The translations under genes were made by a program, and so were the position numbers. From the NCBI GenBank assembly GCA_030280995.1, contig JASXTE010000002.1:38065183-38129182 (forward strand): a stretch of 64,000 nt of DNA, in the 5' to 3' direction. The notes beneath the pieces were generated by a model. That model was not told the DNA's origin, ran no database searches, and saw only the letters and a list, made by a program, of their open reading frames with translations. The stretch's first letter is position 1, and each line of letters begins with the position of its first letter. Positions 42,498 to 54,828 of the stretch are shown one piece after another. The stretch comes from Hemileia vastatrix. Lineage: Eukaryota; Basidiomycota; Pucciniomycetes; Pucciniales; Zaghouaniaceae.

Positions 42498-45400
42498 AGG
42501 GGGTTTCAGTTCTGTAAAATATGCACTTAAAAATCTGCAATAATCTAAGTACAGATTTCTGAAACACACTAGCCCCAAAACTGGTGGATTTCAAAAGTGA
42601 AATAAGTCACTTATTTCACTTAAATCAACACTTTCTCAACCAAAAGTGCTTATTTCACCATAAAGTCCCATTTTAATGATTTGTCAGCATCCTCAAATTC
42701 TTGCACAGCACTCTGCAGCATAAAACTCTACGTCTCAAAGTATAATACATCATTTACATTTTTATACCATATAAGAGTCATGCCTTCCTTGCTCTCAAAT
42801 CATGATAAAATACATCAAGGAGTAAGTTTCATAGCTCTTGATCTCCTCTATGATTCTGATTCTGATTTTTATCTTGAACATTTTATTTTTTTATCAAAAA
42901 TGTCCAGAAAACATTACCTTCTTCACAGAAAGCCTCAAGTACTTCATAACCCCAAGTACACCATCCAGACACTTCTTAACCTATCTTTGCCTAGTTTTAG
43001 ACAGCTATTCAGGACTTCTAAGGAATTTTTCCTTAAATTAGTTAAGCTTATTCAGGATCACCTCACTTTTTCCAATAATTCTTAAAAACTACAAAATGAT
43101 CCTTCAATTAAATTGACCATCACACCATCTCATTTGGGCTCCAATGGTAATGGAGCTGCCCTGAAAAATTTAGAAAACATCCTTGATTTAGGGTATGGTT
43201 CAATTAATAGCTATACCAAATGAAGTATCACTTCTATTCTTTCCTTATGGTACCAATTTCTCTCTTGCACAACCAAAAAAGAGCAACTTGAATTATCTCA
43301 GGTAATTCAAGTAAAGGGCTTCATGGGATGTATTGGTTTTTTTGATGGTGCACCTATTCCACTGAGTCAGAGCCCTTCTCAAGGTGGAATCAATCACTCT
43401 GAAAAGAATAAAATGTAACATTTTTTTCTGTTTTAAAGAGAGCCATAAATTTTGTTCACCAGACATGTTTTATGTACAAAAACATTTCATTACTTTTTCA
43501 TGTTTTTTCAACAAAATGCAATTAGGTACCATAAATGTCGGTCAGTCGTCTAGAAGATATAAGAGAAGAGGGAAGAAAAGAGAGGAGGACAAGAAGGAGA
43601 TAGTAGTTTAGAAATAAAGGAAATAAAAACAATTGAAATTATTTAATTTATTTGAGAGAAAGCAACGACGAGTGATTTGAGAGGTGACAACAAATTGGTT
43701 TTATTAATATTTAATATTGTTTAAGTAAGAGTTCTGCGCGGCAAACACTATAATTACTATCAGACTTAAGGCAACCTTTAAATTGTTATTTAGAATTTTT
43801 AATTAGAATTTAATACTAATAAAAATAATAATAAGCGTAATAATTTTATTTTTAAATTGTTGAGTGTGTAATAAGTGATCCTTCTACAGGGGATTATCCA
43901 AGGCCCTTTTATAGGCAATGGGTCCTCTGAAGTGCTACAAGTGACTATATACAAAATAGTAATGAAGTAAAACAAGAAGATAAAAGAAGACATTTGTAAC
44001 ATAGTAATTAAGAGAAAATTATACGAAAAATAATAAGAATCCCAATTAAGAATATAAAATTCCCATCCCAAATTTCCCAAATCAGTTAATACAAAATAGT
44101 GAGTAACTAAACAACCCTGTGATCTAAGAACTATGGGAAAAACAGATCAAAACAAGTATTACAATCTGTTTTCAGCATTTCTAAGTGAAACAAATAACAT
44201 GTTTTGACGTAACAAGGCATGCATTCATTTTAATTCAGTGTAAATTAATATGTATTAATTGTTTTCACTATGTAATTTAATAACTAGTTTAACTGAAACA
44301 ATTAATTAATTTAATTTGAGAATTTATAATAATATTTTATAAAATAAGTATTATAATTTATTTGATTTTCTTCCTGACACAATTTAAGGGTCAAAAGAAG
44401 CGTCCTTAATTATTGTTTAGTATCATATGAGAGGTAGTATTTAATATATAAATTTAAGTAATTAATTTAAATATATTATAAATCAATTTTACACTTGTAA
44501 TTATAATATATGTTTTTTAATTAAATATAAATTTATAATTATTAAATACATAAAAATGCGCCATTATTTGTAGAATATATTATATTATGCTCAATTTAAT
44601 TGTATATTAAAATATATATAACCAATAAATTTAATGTAACACTTGTATATAATAAAATTCTTATATAATTTCATTATGCAATAAAATATTAAGTTATATT
44701 CATTAAATACAAGTCTTACCCACTTTTTAGGGTATTATAATTTATATATCATTTACTGGACTCCTGGAATAGCCTGGCTGACAATAAAAGTCTGGTACAT
44801 TTTTGAATTCATGTTTGTAATCTAATATACATCTGTGTAAGCTTGTAGGTTTCTATGGGTCTAATGTAAAACTTATATTCCTTTCAAATTTATAAGTCTA
44901 ACATACAAAAATTTGCTTTTTTTCTAACTTTTTTCTTTAATTCTAAATTCAAAAAGAAAATGGTAATGACCCCCTGAATTTTATCCTAGTAGGGGGTCCA
45001 TATTACCAAATTTTAATTTAAATGCCTAAATAAACAATAAACAAGTCATTCAGAGCAAGAAAAATAGATGAAGTAATAGACTACAAGAAAAAAAATTTAA
45101 ATTACAAGTAAATTCAAGAAAACATGTCACAAATTAATGTAGACATGATACCACAGCAGCACAGCTTGATGGTTTAAAACCTCAAGTAAGTGAAGTGGAT
45201 GAATAACTTGTATATGCTAAAGTATGAAATTGAAAGAGAAAAATGACAAACTTTCTTTGACCCCCTAGTTTACATGTAAACATTATAGAACTTGAATACT
45301 CACTTATTTTAACATAATCTTGAAATGGTAAACACAAAAAAATACAAACCAAAAATACACAAAAAGTGTACAAACATAATTACTAAAATTCCCCAAGAGT

Positions 45401-46171
45401 GCAAATGAAATCAGTGAACTTGATATTTTCTTCAGAATTGCAAATTCACTGTTACTAATATTCAAATTATCATGATATAAGAATTTCAAAAGCTTTATTT
45501 TTTAAGTATGTAATATCAAAGGGAAAAAAAGTAAAATAATGCAAAAAAAAAGACTCAAATTTAAAGGCCAATATCTCAACAACCACTGAACCAAATTCAA
45601 ACCCATTTATTGCAAATAGAAGGTAGGCTTCAGGAGAATCTTTAGATAAAAGAACATGATATTTTAATAGACATAACCCTAATCTAATTTTTTCAAAATT
45701 GTGTAAATATTTGTTAAGTAATAGTGAAAATGACATCAAGAGGAGTTAAATAAGTCCACCATTACCCAGGTAAGGGTCCTAAATTTATTTGAGTGTGAAT
45801 TATATATAGAAAGAAAAAGATATCAAATAGTCATGAAAAAAAGGAGTTGACAATTACTTTGATGGAAAGACAGGAGAGAATAGATTGAGAAAGAGAAAAG
45901 TTTAAGTTTGGGGGAAATTTAATATGGAGCAAATGAATTGCATAAAGAATGTGATATAAAGAATAAAATGTGACAACAATGAAGTGAGAAAGGTAGGGAG
46001 GCTGTGGCCAAAATGTGGTCATGAAAAAAAGATCAAGAAAAAAGTGCTGATTAGAGGTCATAAATGACACAAATTTATGAAATAAGTGACTTTTTTGCAA
46101 AATTTAAGAGCTGATTTGGTTTGAAATCTTCATTTTACTTAAGTGTGGATTTTCCAGAACTGATACTCACT
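42498..46171 (+). mobile_element. Harbinger-like element 1
   Basis: Ends AGGGGGTTTCAGTTCTG (42498) and the inverse of AGTGAGTATCAGTTCTG (46171), with ATT on both sides (42495-42497, 46172-46174). Subterminal copies of AAGTGCGGATTT- and AAATAAGTCACTTATTT-like sequence follow. The transposase remnant starts at 42900. From about 43430 to 44960 the content is AT-rich and unrecognised and may be a further insertion. A segment at about 45548-45694 matches two segments in element 2. Confidence 0.7.
42900..43405 (+). pseudogene. Harbinger-like transposase fragment (element 1)
   Basis: Same protein as in element 2, starting MSRKHYLLHRKPQVLH. In one frame with stops at about 43083 and 43219: FRQLFRTSKEFFLKL, HLGSNGNGAALKNLENI, then GCIGFFDGAPIPLSQ, where GCIGF.DG contains the first catalytic Asp of the PIF/Harbinger DDE nuclease. 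Truncated after INHSEK, losing the remaining catalytic residues. Confidence 0.7.
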
Positions 46172-47324
46172 ATTAATTTCCTTTTAAGATCTTTCAAACG
46201 CATCAAATTTTCTGAATGTCCTTTTTGGTGTGTTTTGATATTTGAATTAGATCATAAGCAGTCTAAGAATGTTTGGAGCACTAAGAGAAAATATGCAATG
46301 ACATATTAGGGGGTGTCAGTTCTGGCAAATCCACACTTAACTTAAGTGCGGATTTCAAACCAAATCAGCACTTAAATTTTTAAAAAAAGTCACTTATTTC
46401 AAAAATGGGTGTCAGTTCTGACCTCAAATCAGCACTTTTTTCGTGATTTTTTTTTCAAAACCACATGTTGGCCACATCATCCCTTTCTTTCCCATACCAT
46501 TTTGTACTCTCCAAAAGTCCTCTTTGTGTACTTCATTCACTTAGGTTGGTATTTTGGTTTGTTTCATATTCATTTTTTTTTGGAATTTACAGTGAAAATC
46601 TCTTTTTTGGATGACTCATTGGTTTTCTTTCACCAGCTCAACATGAAATTGCATATTTTCTGAAATCACATATTTTTTCAGTGATTTTTTTTTCATTCAT
46701 CCCTCATATCCTTTTCCTATTCTCCTCCAACATCCCTCAAACAATTTGGTTTCATTCATTTTCTCATCTCATCTCTCCAGGTAAGTCATTTTATTCTTTT
46801 TTTTTGATTTTTTGATTACTAATTATGATTATTTTTGTTCTTTTCTGTTTATTTTATTTTTTTTATCTAAATTTTTTTTGTAAGTGGTTATTTTGGATTT
46901 CAATGGTATAATTAACCTTTTTTTCTCTCCCTCTTTACTTTCTTTTTTAGCTCCATCACCCTACTCTTCATCCCTCCTTTGCATGGTCATTATCCCCCCT
47001 TTCCCTTATTTCACTTTTTTTTGGCTCCATTTCATTGAAACACATAAATTGCACATTCTTTATGAATTTCACTTACTCCATATTCAATTTCACCACAATT
47101 CCAACATCAATCTTTCTCACTCTATTTTCCTACTTTTCAATCAAGGTAAGTTTCATCTCCTTTTTTTCATGCCTATATGATATCTCATTCCTTTTATGAA
47201 AAGTTCATACTTAAATATATGTATGACTCTTATCTGGATAACAGTGAACTTATAAAACTCTTTTTGAGTTCATCTTCATTACCACTTTTCATGTTTTTGT
47301 AAAATTTTGAAAATCAGACTCGGA

Positions 47325-47650
47325 TTTAGGGTTAGGTTTATTCAAATCTAATGCTCTTTTTACTGAAGATTCTCCTGAAGGCCACCTTTCATTTCCTACA
47401 AACAGATTTGAATTTGATTAAGTGGTTGCAGAGATATTGACCATTAAAGTTGAGCCTTTTTTTTCCCAATTTAAATTTTTATTTCATTTTTTTATGTAAC
47501 AAATTAGGGTTAGGTTTATTTAAATCATATTTTCTTTAACTGAAGATTCTACTAAAGCATATCTTTCATTTCCCACAAACAGTTTTGAATTAGGTTCAGT
47601 GGTTGCTGAGATTTTGACCTTTGAAGTTGAGCCTTTTTTCCAAATTTCAC
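47325..47650 (+). repeat. Tandem pair of about 150-bp repeats
   Basis: Two units (about 47325-47470 and 47505-47650) share TTAGGGTTAGGTTTATT, GAAGATTCT, a TTTCATTTCC box, a GTGGTTGC-GAGAT box and AAGTTGAGCC. A third copy is on the minus strand at about 45548-45694 in element 1, the mirror position. Noncoding. Confidence 0.7.
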
Positions 47651-47753
47651 TTGTCTTATTTCACATTTTTATATTGCATATTTAGAGGATAAGGATTCTG
47701 AAACTCTTATATGATTATTATCTAGGCATTTCAATTATATAGGCATATATTCA

Positions 47754-48329
47754 TTGCTCAAGAATATCACTAAAGCTCAAAAAGATGAAGATTTTTGCTT
47801 ATGGGACACTCTTCCTTCCTTTAACTCTTTTCTTGCTCTTCGACTCAAAAAGCACTGTAATAAAGCATTTGAAAAAAATCATGAACTTGCAACCAAAGTT
47901 GGAATACCGAACTGGTGTGACTCCAAATGGGAAGATATCAGCCATGAATACCTTTTATTTTCTAATGTTATTATCACTCATTCTGGATTTCACAATAAAA
48001 TTCACACTGATACCAATGACACCAATTTTCTTACTTTTGGTATATTCTCATATATCAAACCGATTACTGGCCAACCAATACCATCTCCAGCTAAAATCAA
48101 ATGACATGGTTTATATTTTCCACACCACCGGTGCATCATTGATTTTGGTTTGGGAAATGGTATCATCAAAACTATTTGGAATTATTCTAAGGATAATCAT
48201 TAAACAACCAAAGCTCCTCCTGGTTTGGAATCCTGTCAAGATTTAACACATTTTGGTTGCTCATTTCAAATCAGTCATAAGTTGATTCAAAGAATCAATA
48301 AGGTAATGAAAGAAGGTAAAGTTAATTGA
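47754..48329 (+). pseudogene. Tet/JBP-like 2OG-Fe(II) dioxygenase remnant
   Basis: One frame with stops at 48102-48104 (TGA) and 48201-48203 (TAA) and no good ATG. It shows WEDISHEYLLFSNVIITHSG, then HTDTNDTNFLTFGIFSYI, with an H-x-D iron-binding pair, then GLYFPHHRCIIDFGLGNGII and a distal His in YSKDNH. The end is HFGCSFQISHKLIQRI. This order and wording match the Tet-like dioxygenases abundant in rust genomes, related to enzymes that oxidise modified bases in DNA. About 190 residues remain; the N-terminus is missing. It lies inside Harbinger-like element 2, convergent with the transposase. Confidence 0.7.
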
Positions 48330-48464
48330 TTTAAAAAAACTTTATTTAGATCCAAAAAATATGGGGATTAGAGTTGTCATCAAAAATTTTATATTTTTTC
48401 ATAAATTTTTAATAAATATTTTTTATGTATCAATTTCCTCAACTAAAGTAATGGGCCAACAACA

Positions 48465-48668
48465 TTGTGTTGTATAAAAGGTAATCATGATAACATTTAT
48501 TTGTTTCATGGAGTTCCTCTAGCCTATACCTGTGGAAAGTCCCAAACTTTTGTTTCTAGATTTGATCTGCATTTTGGCTTGAGGGATTGTCATTACTTTA
48601 AACTAGGGAAATTGATATATATTAGATATTTATTTAATAATTTACGTAATTATATTAAATTTAGATGA
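48465..48668 (+). other. Small unassigned frame in element 2
   Basis: 67-codon frame starting MCCIKGNHDNIYLFHG, with no recognised family. It lies between the dioxygenase remnant and the transposase. It could be a further piece of either or noise in AT-rich DNA. Confidence 0.25.
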
Positions 48669-48779
48669 ATTCCACCACTTACTTCAATAAAATGCAGGGG
48701 GGGGGGGTATTGCCAAATTTTCAAATCTGACATGTGAAATTGATGACTTAAAAATTTTTTGGTGATATCCACCCCTTGC

Positions 48780-49380
48780 TTCAATAAAATTCAGGGGAGA
48801 GTATTGCCAATTTTTTAAAACAGATATAGAATTTTTTTGACTTGTAAATATTTTGGTGAAAATGTTTGACAAGAATGTGAAAGTAATTGTTTCCACCTTG
48901 AGAAGGTTTCTGGCTCAAAGGAATAGCAGTACCATCAACAAAACCAATACATCCTGGGAAGCCCTCTGCTTGCATAACCTGAGATGATTCAAGTCGCTCT
49001 TCATTTGTTGGCCAGGTGAGAAGTTGAGATTACAAGGAGTTGATGGCAGTGATAAATCGTTTGGTATAAGTTTTAACTGAACCATACCCTAAATCAAAGA
49101 CATTTTCTAAAAGTTTCAAAGTGGCTCCATTACCATTTGAACCCAAATGACATAGTGTGATGGCCAATTGAATTGAAGGATGTCGTTGTTCTTTTTGAGA
49201 ATCATTGTGAAATATGGGATGATCCTGAATAAGCTCAAGCAATTCAAGGAAAAATTCCTGAGAAGTCCTGAACAGCTGTCTAAAACTGGGTGTAGATAGG
49301 TTAAGAAGTGTTTGGATGGTGTACTTGGGGGTATGAAGTACTTGAGGCTTTCTGGGAAGTAGGTAACGTTTCGTGGCCAT
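48780..49380 (-). pseudogene. Harbinger-like transposase fragment (element 2)
   Basis: Begins MATKRYLLPRKPQVLHTPK at 49380. Residues 35-115 include FRQLFRTSQEFFLELLELIQ and CHLGSNGNGATLKLLENVF. A single TAA follows SL (49030-49032), after which the frame continues TWPTNEERLESSQV and FPGCIGFVDGTAIPLSQKPS, with the catalytic Asp. It ends in repetitive DNA near 48700-48780, where a 45-bp segment is duplicated. The rest of the DDE domain is absent, so the element cannot move itself. Confidence 0.75.
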
Positions 49381-49820
49381 TTTTGATAAAAAGACAAAAT
49401 CTTCTTCTAGATCAGAATCAGAATTTCAATCAGAGTCCAAGAGCAGTTCAAGAGCCATGAAAGTCATTGCTTTATGTAATTTATCACGATTTGAAAGTGA
49501 AGAAGGCAAGACTCTTATATGATATGATATGAAAATGTAAATGATGTACGATGTTTTGAGTTATGAAGTGTTATGCTGTGGAGTGCTGCGTATGAATGGG
49601 ATGATGCTGACAAATCAGTGAAATGGGACTTGATGGTGAAATCAGCACTTTTGGTTGTGAAAGTGCAGATTTGAGTGAAATAAGTGACTTATTTCATTTT
49701 GAAATCCACCAGTATTGGGGCTAGTGTGTTTTGGAAATCTGCACTTATTTAAGTGCGGATTTGGTCAAATTTAAGTGCGGATTTGTAAGTGCGGATTTGC
49801 CAGAACTGATACCCCCTATT

Positions 49821-50119
49821 AAATTTATTTCAAATGGGAATGAGTAAATACCAAAAAAATTTAAATTAACAGATATTCTAGATAAGCAGAAAATTAGAAG
49901 AAAGAAAAAAAAGAAAGGATCAATTGCTCATGCTGCTAGCAGTGAAAAAGTGTGATGGCATTTGCACTGATGTTCCATAAATTTGTGTAATTCCCAGTCA
50001 AATTGTGCATTTCATGTGGCTTTCAAAATTTTGAATTAAAAAAGGTGCAAATGTCAGGGTGATTCTCCCAGTGTGAAGTTTTTCAAAATGTCTGTGGTTC
50101 CAGAAATACCCAATGGAGA
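49821..50119. other. Spacer without recognised gene
   Basis: AT-rich DNA between Harbinger-like element 2 and the LINE fragment. Nothing supported. Confidence 0.4.
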
Positions 50120-50546
50120 TTTTTTTTAATGTCTTACAACCTTACCCAGGTAGGGGAATGAAGGCATGATAAGCTAATAGGCTAGGTACAGGTGGGGTGT
50201 AAGGAAAATTATGAATTAGGTGTCTGGGAATTAAGAAGGGTAAAGGGTAGAAGCCAGGTATCTTGAGGACACAGATGGGATTACCATAGGGGGGAGGAAT
50301 TTAATACTTGAGGGTTTGTAGTTTGATGGGTAGGATTTTTAAAAATATAAGGGAAGTGGAATTTTAAAGCTGACCCAAGGTGAGTAACCAAGCACAATTT
50401 TCCAGATAATGGGGGGTTGTAAAAGTGGGTGGCTGTCAAATTGTGGTGGTTTTTCCAGCCTTCACATACATGCCCATCCACCATAAGTTACTGAGGGAGA
50501 ATAGAGATATCATGGGGAGAACAAGACATAAACACCAGAAGGAAAC
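50120..50546 (-). mobile_element. LINE 3' end fragment
   Basis: A T run at 50120-50127 followed by AATGTCTTACAACCTTACCC closely resembles the 3' terminus of the LINE at 4202 (T run, AATTTCTTACAATCTCACCC). Probably a 5'-truncated copy of a related LINE in the same orientation, ending at the copia LTR at 50547. The small frame at 50281-50484 has no recognised motif. Confidence 0.5.
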
Positions 50547-50734
50547 TGTTATGTACATAAGGTTAAAGACATATTTATTTGATATCATGTACTTAGATAT
50601 CTAGTATAAAACCTATGGTTCAGCCAACATGTCTAACTCTGGTCCACTCTGGATGAAATGCTGATGCTGCTACCATAGGTGAGTAATCAATATTACTTTT
50701 TCACTCCAGACAAAATTCTGATTCTGCTACTATA

Positions 50735-52170
50735 GGTTATGGGCCATCCTAGAATTGATACTAGCATTAATATTTTCTTGTAAATTCTCAGAAATATATG
50801 TGTTCCCCAAATTTTTCCCTTATAGAAAGTGCCTTATCCTGGTGTTTAATTAATTCTTGACACCTAATCTACATTTTCCTGGAGTTTAATTCATGCCTCT
50901 GTGGTACAAATCTTTCAGTAACACAGAAATTGGCTCATTTTTCAGCAAGCACAACAAAGGGGTTTCTATGAAGGATGGTTATGAAAGCACAAAAAAGGGG
51001 GTCTTCAAAGTGCATAAAAGGTAGATTCTCTGTGCTGAATTTTTTAGCTCAATATGAATATATGGATCACAGAGAGTAGAAAATAGAAAAAAATAAATAC
51101 AAGACTACACAACAAGAGTACAGTATGTATTTGGGGTAATCACAACTAGCACTAAAAGAATAGTATTGGTTTAGGAAGAAGCTTCAAGTGATGGTACAGG
51201 ATTCACCCTTAGATTAGTGCAACAACACATAAGTGGGATCTACAAGTATCTGTCTCTGATTAGCCCTGATAAGATAATCAAGCATGGTGCTAGGAAACAA
51301 GAAAAAAAATAAACAGGTGTATATGAAGTTCTCAAAGATTAGAAAATGAAAGTAAGACACTAAACAAGGAATGACTGTTACTAAAGCACTGAGGGTATCA
51401 TGATAAGTAAATACTCTCACAGAAGGCAGTACATCACTTACTATATAATTAATGATCTCAGGAAATGAAGGGCACTTTTAGTTTGACTGATGCAGGCATT
51501 GTATCTAGAATATTGAGATGATTAGTTTACTTTTTGATATACCTAGAAATAGCCCTGAACTTGTGCAAGGGAACCAGTAGGGGAAAAAGCATTGGGGAAG
51601 GGCACTGATCATATAGGATATATGAAAGAGAGCACACTTTTTGATAGGAGATTTTTTTTAGTTAAATTTAGGGGAAATTTAATTCTTTTAGAAAAAGAAA
51701 GAGAGATATAAATTATTATAATATAGTAGAATAAGAAATTTAGAAGAAATATATTACATATTTTATTTTTTTTGTGAATAATGGTTGTAAATATCCTGAA
51801 GTGGTGCTGTAGAGCTATTTTATTGCTACAGTAAGGATATTATCAGAGAGATTTCTCCAAGAGGGAGTGACTGAAGATACTAGTGCTTACTGAGAATAGA
51901 TCTAGCCAATCAGCACATTATTTATTTTAAAATATATTAACCAGTTCATTTGTTTATTTTCTATATCTCTTACTTTTACTTCTCTCACAACAATTAAAAA
52001 TTACTACTGTGTTTTTAAAATATTAGAATAGCAGGCGCTTCTTTATAGATTATTTAGAAAGGATAACCAACCCATCTTGGATTGTGTCTACAGCTTAGTA
52101 TTATAGAAATCACTTTTACTCCACTTCTTTACCCAAATACAAATCCCATATAATTTAGACCTGAAATTTA
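50735..52170 (+). other. Second copia: leader and unreadable 5' region
   Basis: Starts with the primer site GGTTATGGGC. The rest is AT-rich without a readable gag start. A frame on the opposite strand (51214-51420) shows no family. It may include further insertions. Confidence 0.45.
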
Positions 52171-52689
52171 ATGGTACCAACATACCCTTTCCCAGGAACT
52201 AAAAAATTTAGACTTACCCCCTCATCTCACAAAAATCACTGCACAAGACAGAAAAAGGTCACACTCCTTTTCTGGTACTGCATCCCCATATCATCATCCA
52301 ATGGGAATACTGAGAGACCTTTTTTTGACCCACAAGAACTTTCTCCAACAGAAAATAACAGCAAATCTATTCCTCATCCCACTTCTCCTACGCTTTCACC
52401 TACTCTTCCTACCTCTATACCCAACTCAATCATGCAATCAGTCAAATCACACCAACCTGAACCTGAGTCTACTTTAATAGAATACAAAGGCAAAGATTGC
52501 AGAACCATACTTGCTTATGTGCTAGCTCAAGATAAAAACACCCTCAAAATCAAAGTTGATGGCTCTAACTGTCAATTTTGGTATGAACATTTTGCATTAT
52601 TCCTGAAAAGAAGAGTAAGTACAGTGGGGGCAAGAATTCCTTGCAATTTTTTATGCATAGGACCTTCCAGAAACCACCAACTTTTCTAA
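52171..52689 (+). pseudogene. Second copia: gag N-terminal remnant
   Basis: Pro/Ser/Thr-rich start with PHPTSPTLSPTLPTSIPNS, then LAQDKNTLKIKVDGSNCQFW and YEHFALFLKRR, the LDGSNY.W-type start of copia capsid domains. The rest is not readable in one frame. No intact gag product is possible. Confidence 0.55.
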
Positions 52690-53389
52690 TTATCCAGCAC
52701 TATTGTCTCCTTAAACCACTGGATTATCCTTGGAATATGACTAATTGAATTACCATATATAATATGATACAGTTCTTTTCTCATTTTTACAAAGCTTTAT
52801 TGATTTAGATGCTGAAAAAATTGAGTTGTTCTTTCACTTTTTTCTACAGATGGAAAGGGTTGTCAATATGATTCTTATCTTAATACCAAGATTGGCTTAG
52901 AGAATAACATTCTCATTCCTCTAAACTAAAAAATGAGGCTAAATATGACCTAATTACTCTATCCTAAAACTATTTATTGGACCACAAAGTTGGCTTGATT
53001 TCATTCCAACCTCCCTGTTATTTTTTTCCACCATCTAAAAAAGCAATGAAAATTCACAAAACCTCATCAGATTTAGCAGAAAGACAGAGAGATGGTTTCT
53101 AAATGTTCTTCCAAGACTTTTACTCACAATAAAACACACTCAAATGGCTATTGTTTTGCTGATGACCCCTGGTGAGCCTCATCCAAAAATCATATTTTTC
53201 ACCTAATTTTCATTTTATTTTTGTCGGTTTATGGTCTCAAATCATCATAATGTGTGTCTATATTTTATTATAAGGCAGTCTTATCCTTGTGGGATTTCTA
53301 ATTCTAAATTTATTCTCTTGAATATTTCTGAAAAATAATTTTTTTAAAAAAAATTATTGGAGTAATGCAATTTCTGGCTTAGCTATAGT

Positions 53390-54543
53390 GACAAGAAAAT
53401 TTACATCCATCCACTTGAAGGCCTTGAAGCTTTCAAACCTGGTTATAAATGTAAACTTAAGATTTATACAGCACAAATCATGTAGCTTGGCTCTATTAGA
53501 AACACTTAAGAAAAATTATGTCTGATTTAGGTTACAAATCTAGTAATCATGATACTAGCATATATGTTCTTACCAAAACTAATTTTACAGGAATTCTCTG
53601 GGTACATGTAGAAAATGGTGTTTTGGTGGGGAGTAACAATGACATATTAAAAAAATTTTAATTGGATATTAATGATCATCTCAAAGTAAGATGAAATGAT
53701 GATATATCTGAAATATTAGGATTATTTGTTACCAGATAAGAAAAAGGCTTCATGATTCACCAGCCAGATCATATTAAAAAAATCTTAAAAGAGAATAGTC
53801 CCACCAGCTTATCCTCTTTCTTTCCCCTACCAACTAATCTGGTGTTTAAATCTATAAAGGATAAATCTCAGTTTCCCATTGAACCAATAAAATTGATATC
53901 TATGATTGGATCTCTTACATATCTAGTAGCAGGTTCACAACCTGCTTTAGCCAATATTTTCAGCTTCCTGCAATGTTACACATCAAGTCCAGGTAAATTT
54001 GAATTGGATTTGCTAAATCATTTATTATGTTACATTCAGTTTACTAAAGGTTTATAGCTCCATTTTTCCTGACTTCTGAAGATTTACTGAATACTGAAGC
54101 ATATTGTGAAACTAAAAGAGGTGGAGAATTTCACAGGCTTCAGGTGGAAATATTCTTCAACTCAACATCTATCCCATACTTTGGAAGTCCAAATGTCAAT
54201 ATAGGGTTTCAACTGTTTCTTTACACTTAGACTTTATGGAAATGTTGAATGAAACAAGGCAGGAGCTATGGATGTGGAATGAATTAAAAGACAAAGGCTT
54301 ATGCCATAGCTCTATGACTCTCTATTGTGACAATAAAGGAGAAATCATTATTTCAACAGAAAAACCTTACAAAAAAAGATGTAGGCATGTTGATAAATAT
54401 TTTTATTTTATAAATGAAAAAGTTTACAGACAAGAAGTAGTTGTAAAGTGGTATCCATAATCAGACCAGGTGGCTGATTTTCAGACAAAATATATAGGTC
54501 CAAATGTATGGAAACAGAAAAGAAAACTTTTGGGTGTCTAATA
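53390..54543 (+). pseudogene. Second copia: RT end and RNase H
   Basis: Recognisable by comparison with the first copia. NHDTSIYVLTKTNFTGILWV is followed by HVENG where HVDDG is expected, so both active-site Asp residues are lost. Next come HLKVR, GFMIHQPDHIKKIL, LISMIGSLTYLVAGSQPALA and HLLCYIQFTKGL. RNase H follows: ETRQELWMWNELKDKG, YCDNKGEII, CRHVDKYFYFINEKV and QVADFQTKYIGP. Multiple stops and frame changes. Confidence 0.8.
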
Positions 54544-54828
54544 ATTAGAAAAATTATCTGTCAATCACATTCTTATTTTCTTTTATTTCCTTTTATATTT
54601 TTTTTCTTCCTTTTGATTTAAGTTTTAATCTCTTATTCTCTTTTACCCTGTTAAACATGTTGGTCATGGTAGTCAAGAAATAACTAAGAGGGGGGGTGTT
54701 ACGTACATAAGGTTACAGACTTAGAGTTTTGATATTATGCACTTAGATATCTAGTGTAAAACATATGGTGCAGCCAACATTTCTAAATCCAGCTTACTTA
54801 AGAAAAAAATGCTGATTCTGCTACCATA

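Larger units (their letters stand above)
46308..49817 (-). mobile_element. Harbinger-like element 2, mirror orientation
   Basis: Ends AGGGGGTGTCAGTTCTGGCA and the inverse of AGGGGGTATCAGTTCTGGCA, identical over most of 31 bp, with ATT at 46305-46307 and 49818-49820. Separated from element 1 by about 135 bp and oppositely oriented, so the two transposase genes lie at the outer ends. Contains a Tet/JBP-like pseudogene on the + strand and a tandem pair of repeats of about 150 bp. Confidence 0.75.
50547..54828 (+). mobile_element. Second copia element, heavily decayed
   Basis: LTRs at 50547-50734 and 54697-54828 share TGTTA[T/C]GTACATAAGG and CTTAGATATCTAGT...AGCCAACAT...CTGCTACCATA. The 5' copy is longer because of a 56-bp segment that repeats the LTR end. 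GGTTATGGGC follows the 5' LTR (primer site) and AAGAGGGGGGG precedes the 3' LTR (polypurine tract). The LTRs are clearly more diverged than those of the first copia. No target duplication could be matched. Confidence 0.75.

Noticed and set aside
43799..44080. Hydrophobic ORF inside Harbinger-like element 1
   Set aside because: AT-rich low-complexity frame with no motif or conserved partner.
44957..45010. Possible transposon ends around an AGGGGGTCC/GACCCCCT inverted pair
   Set aside because: The arms pair only with gaps, and no partner end or target duplication was found; left unannotated.
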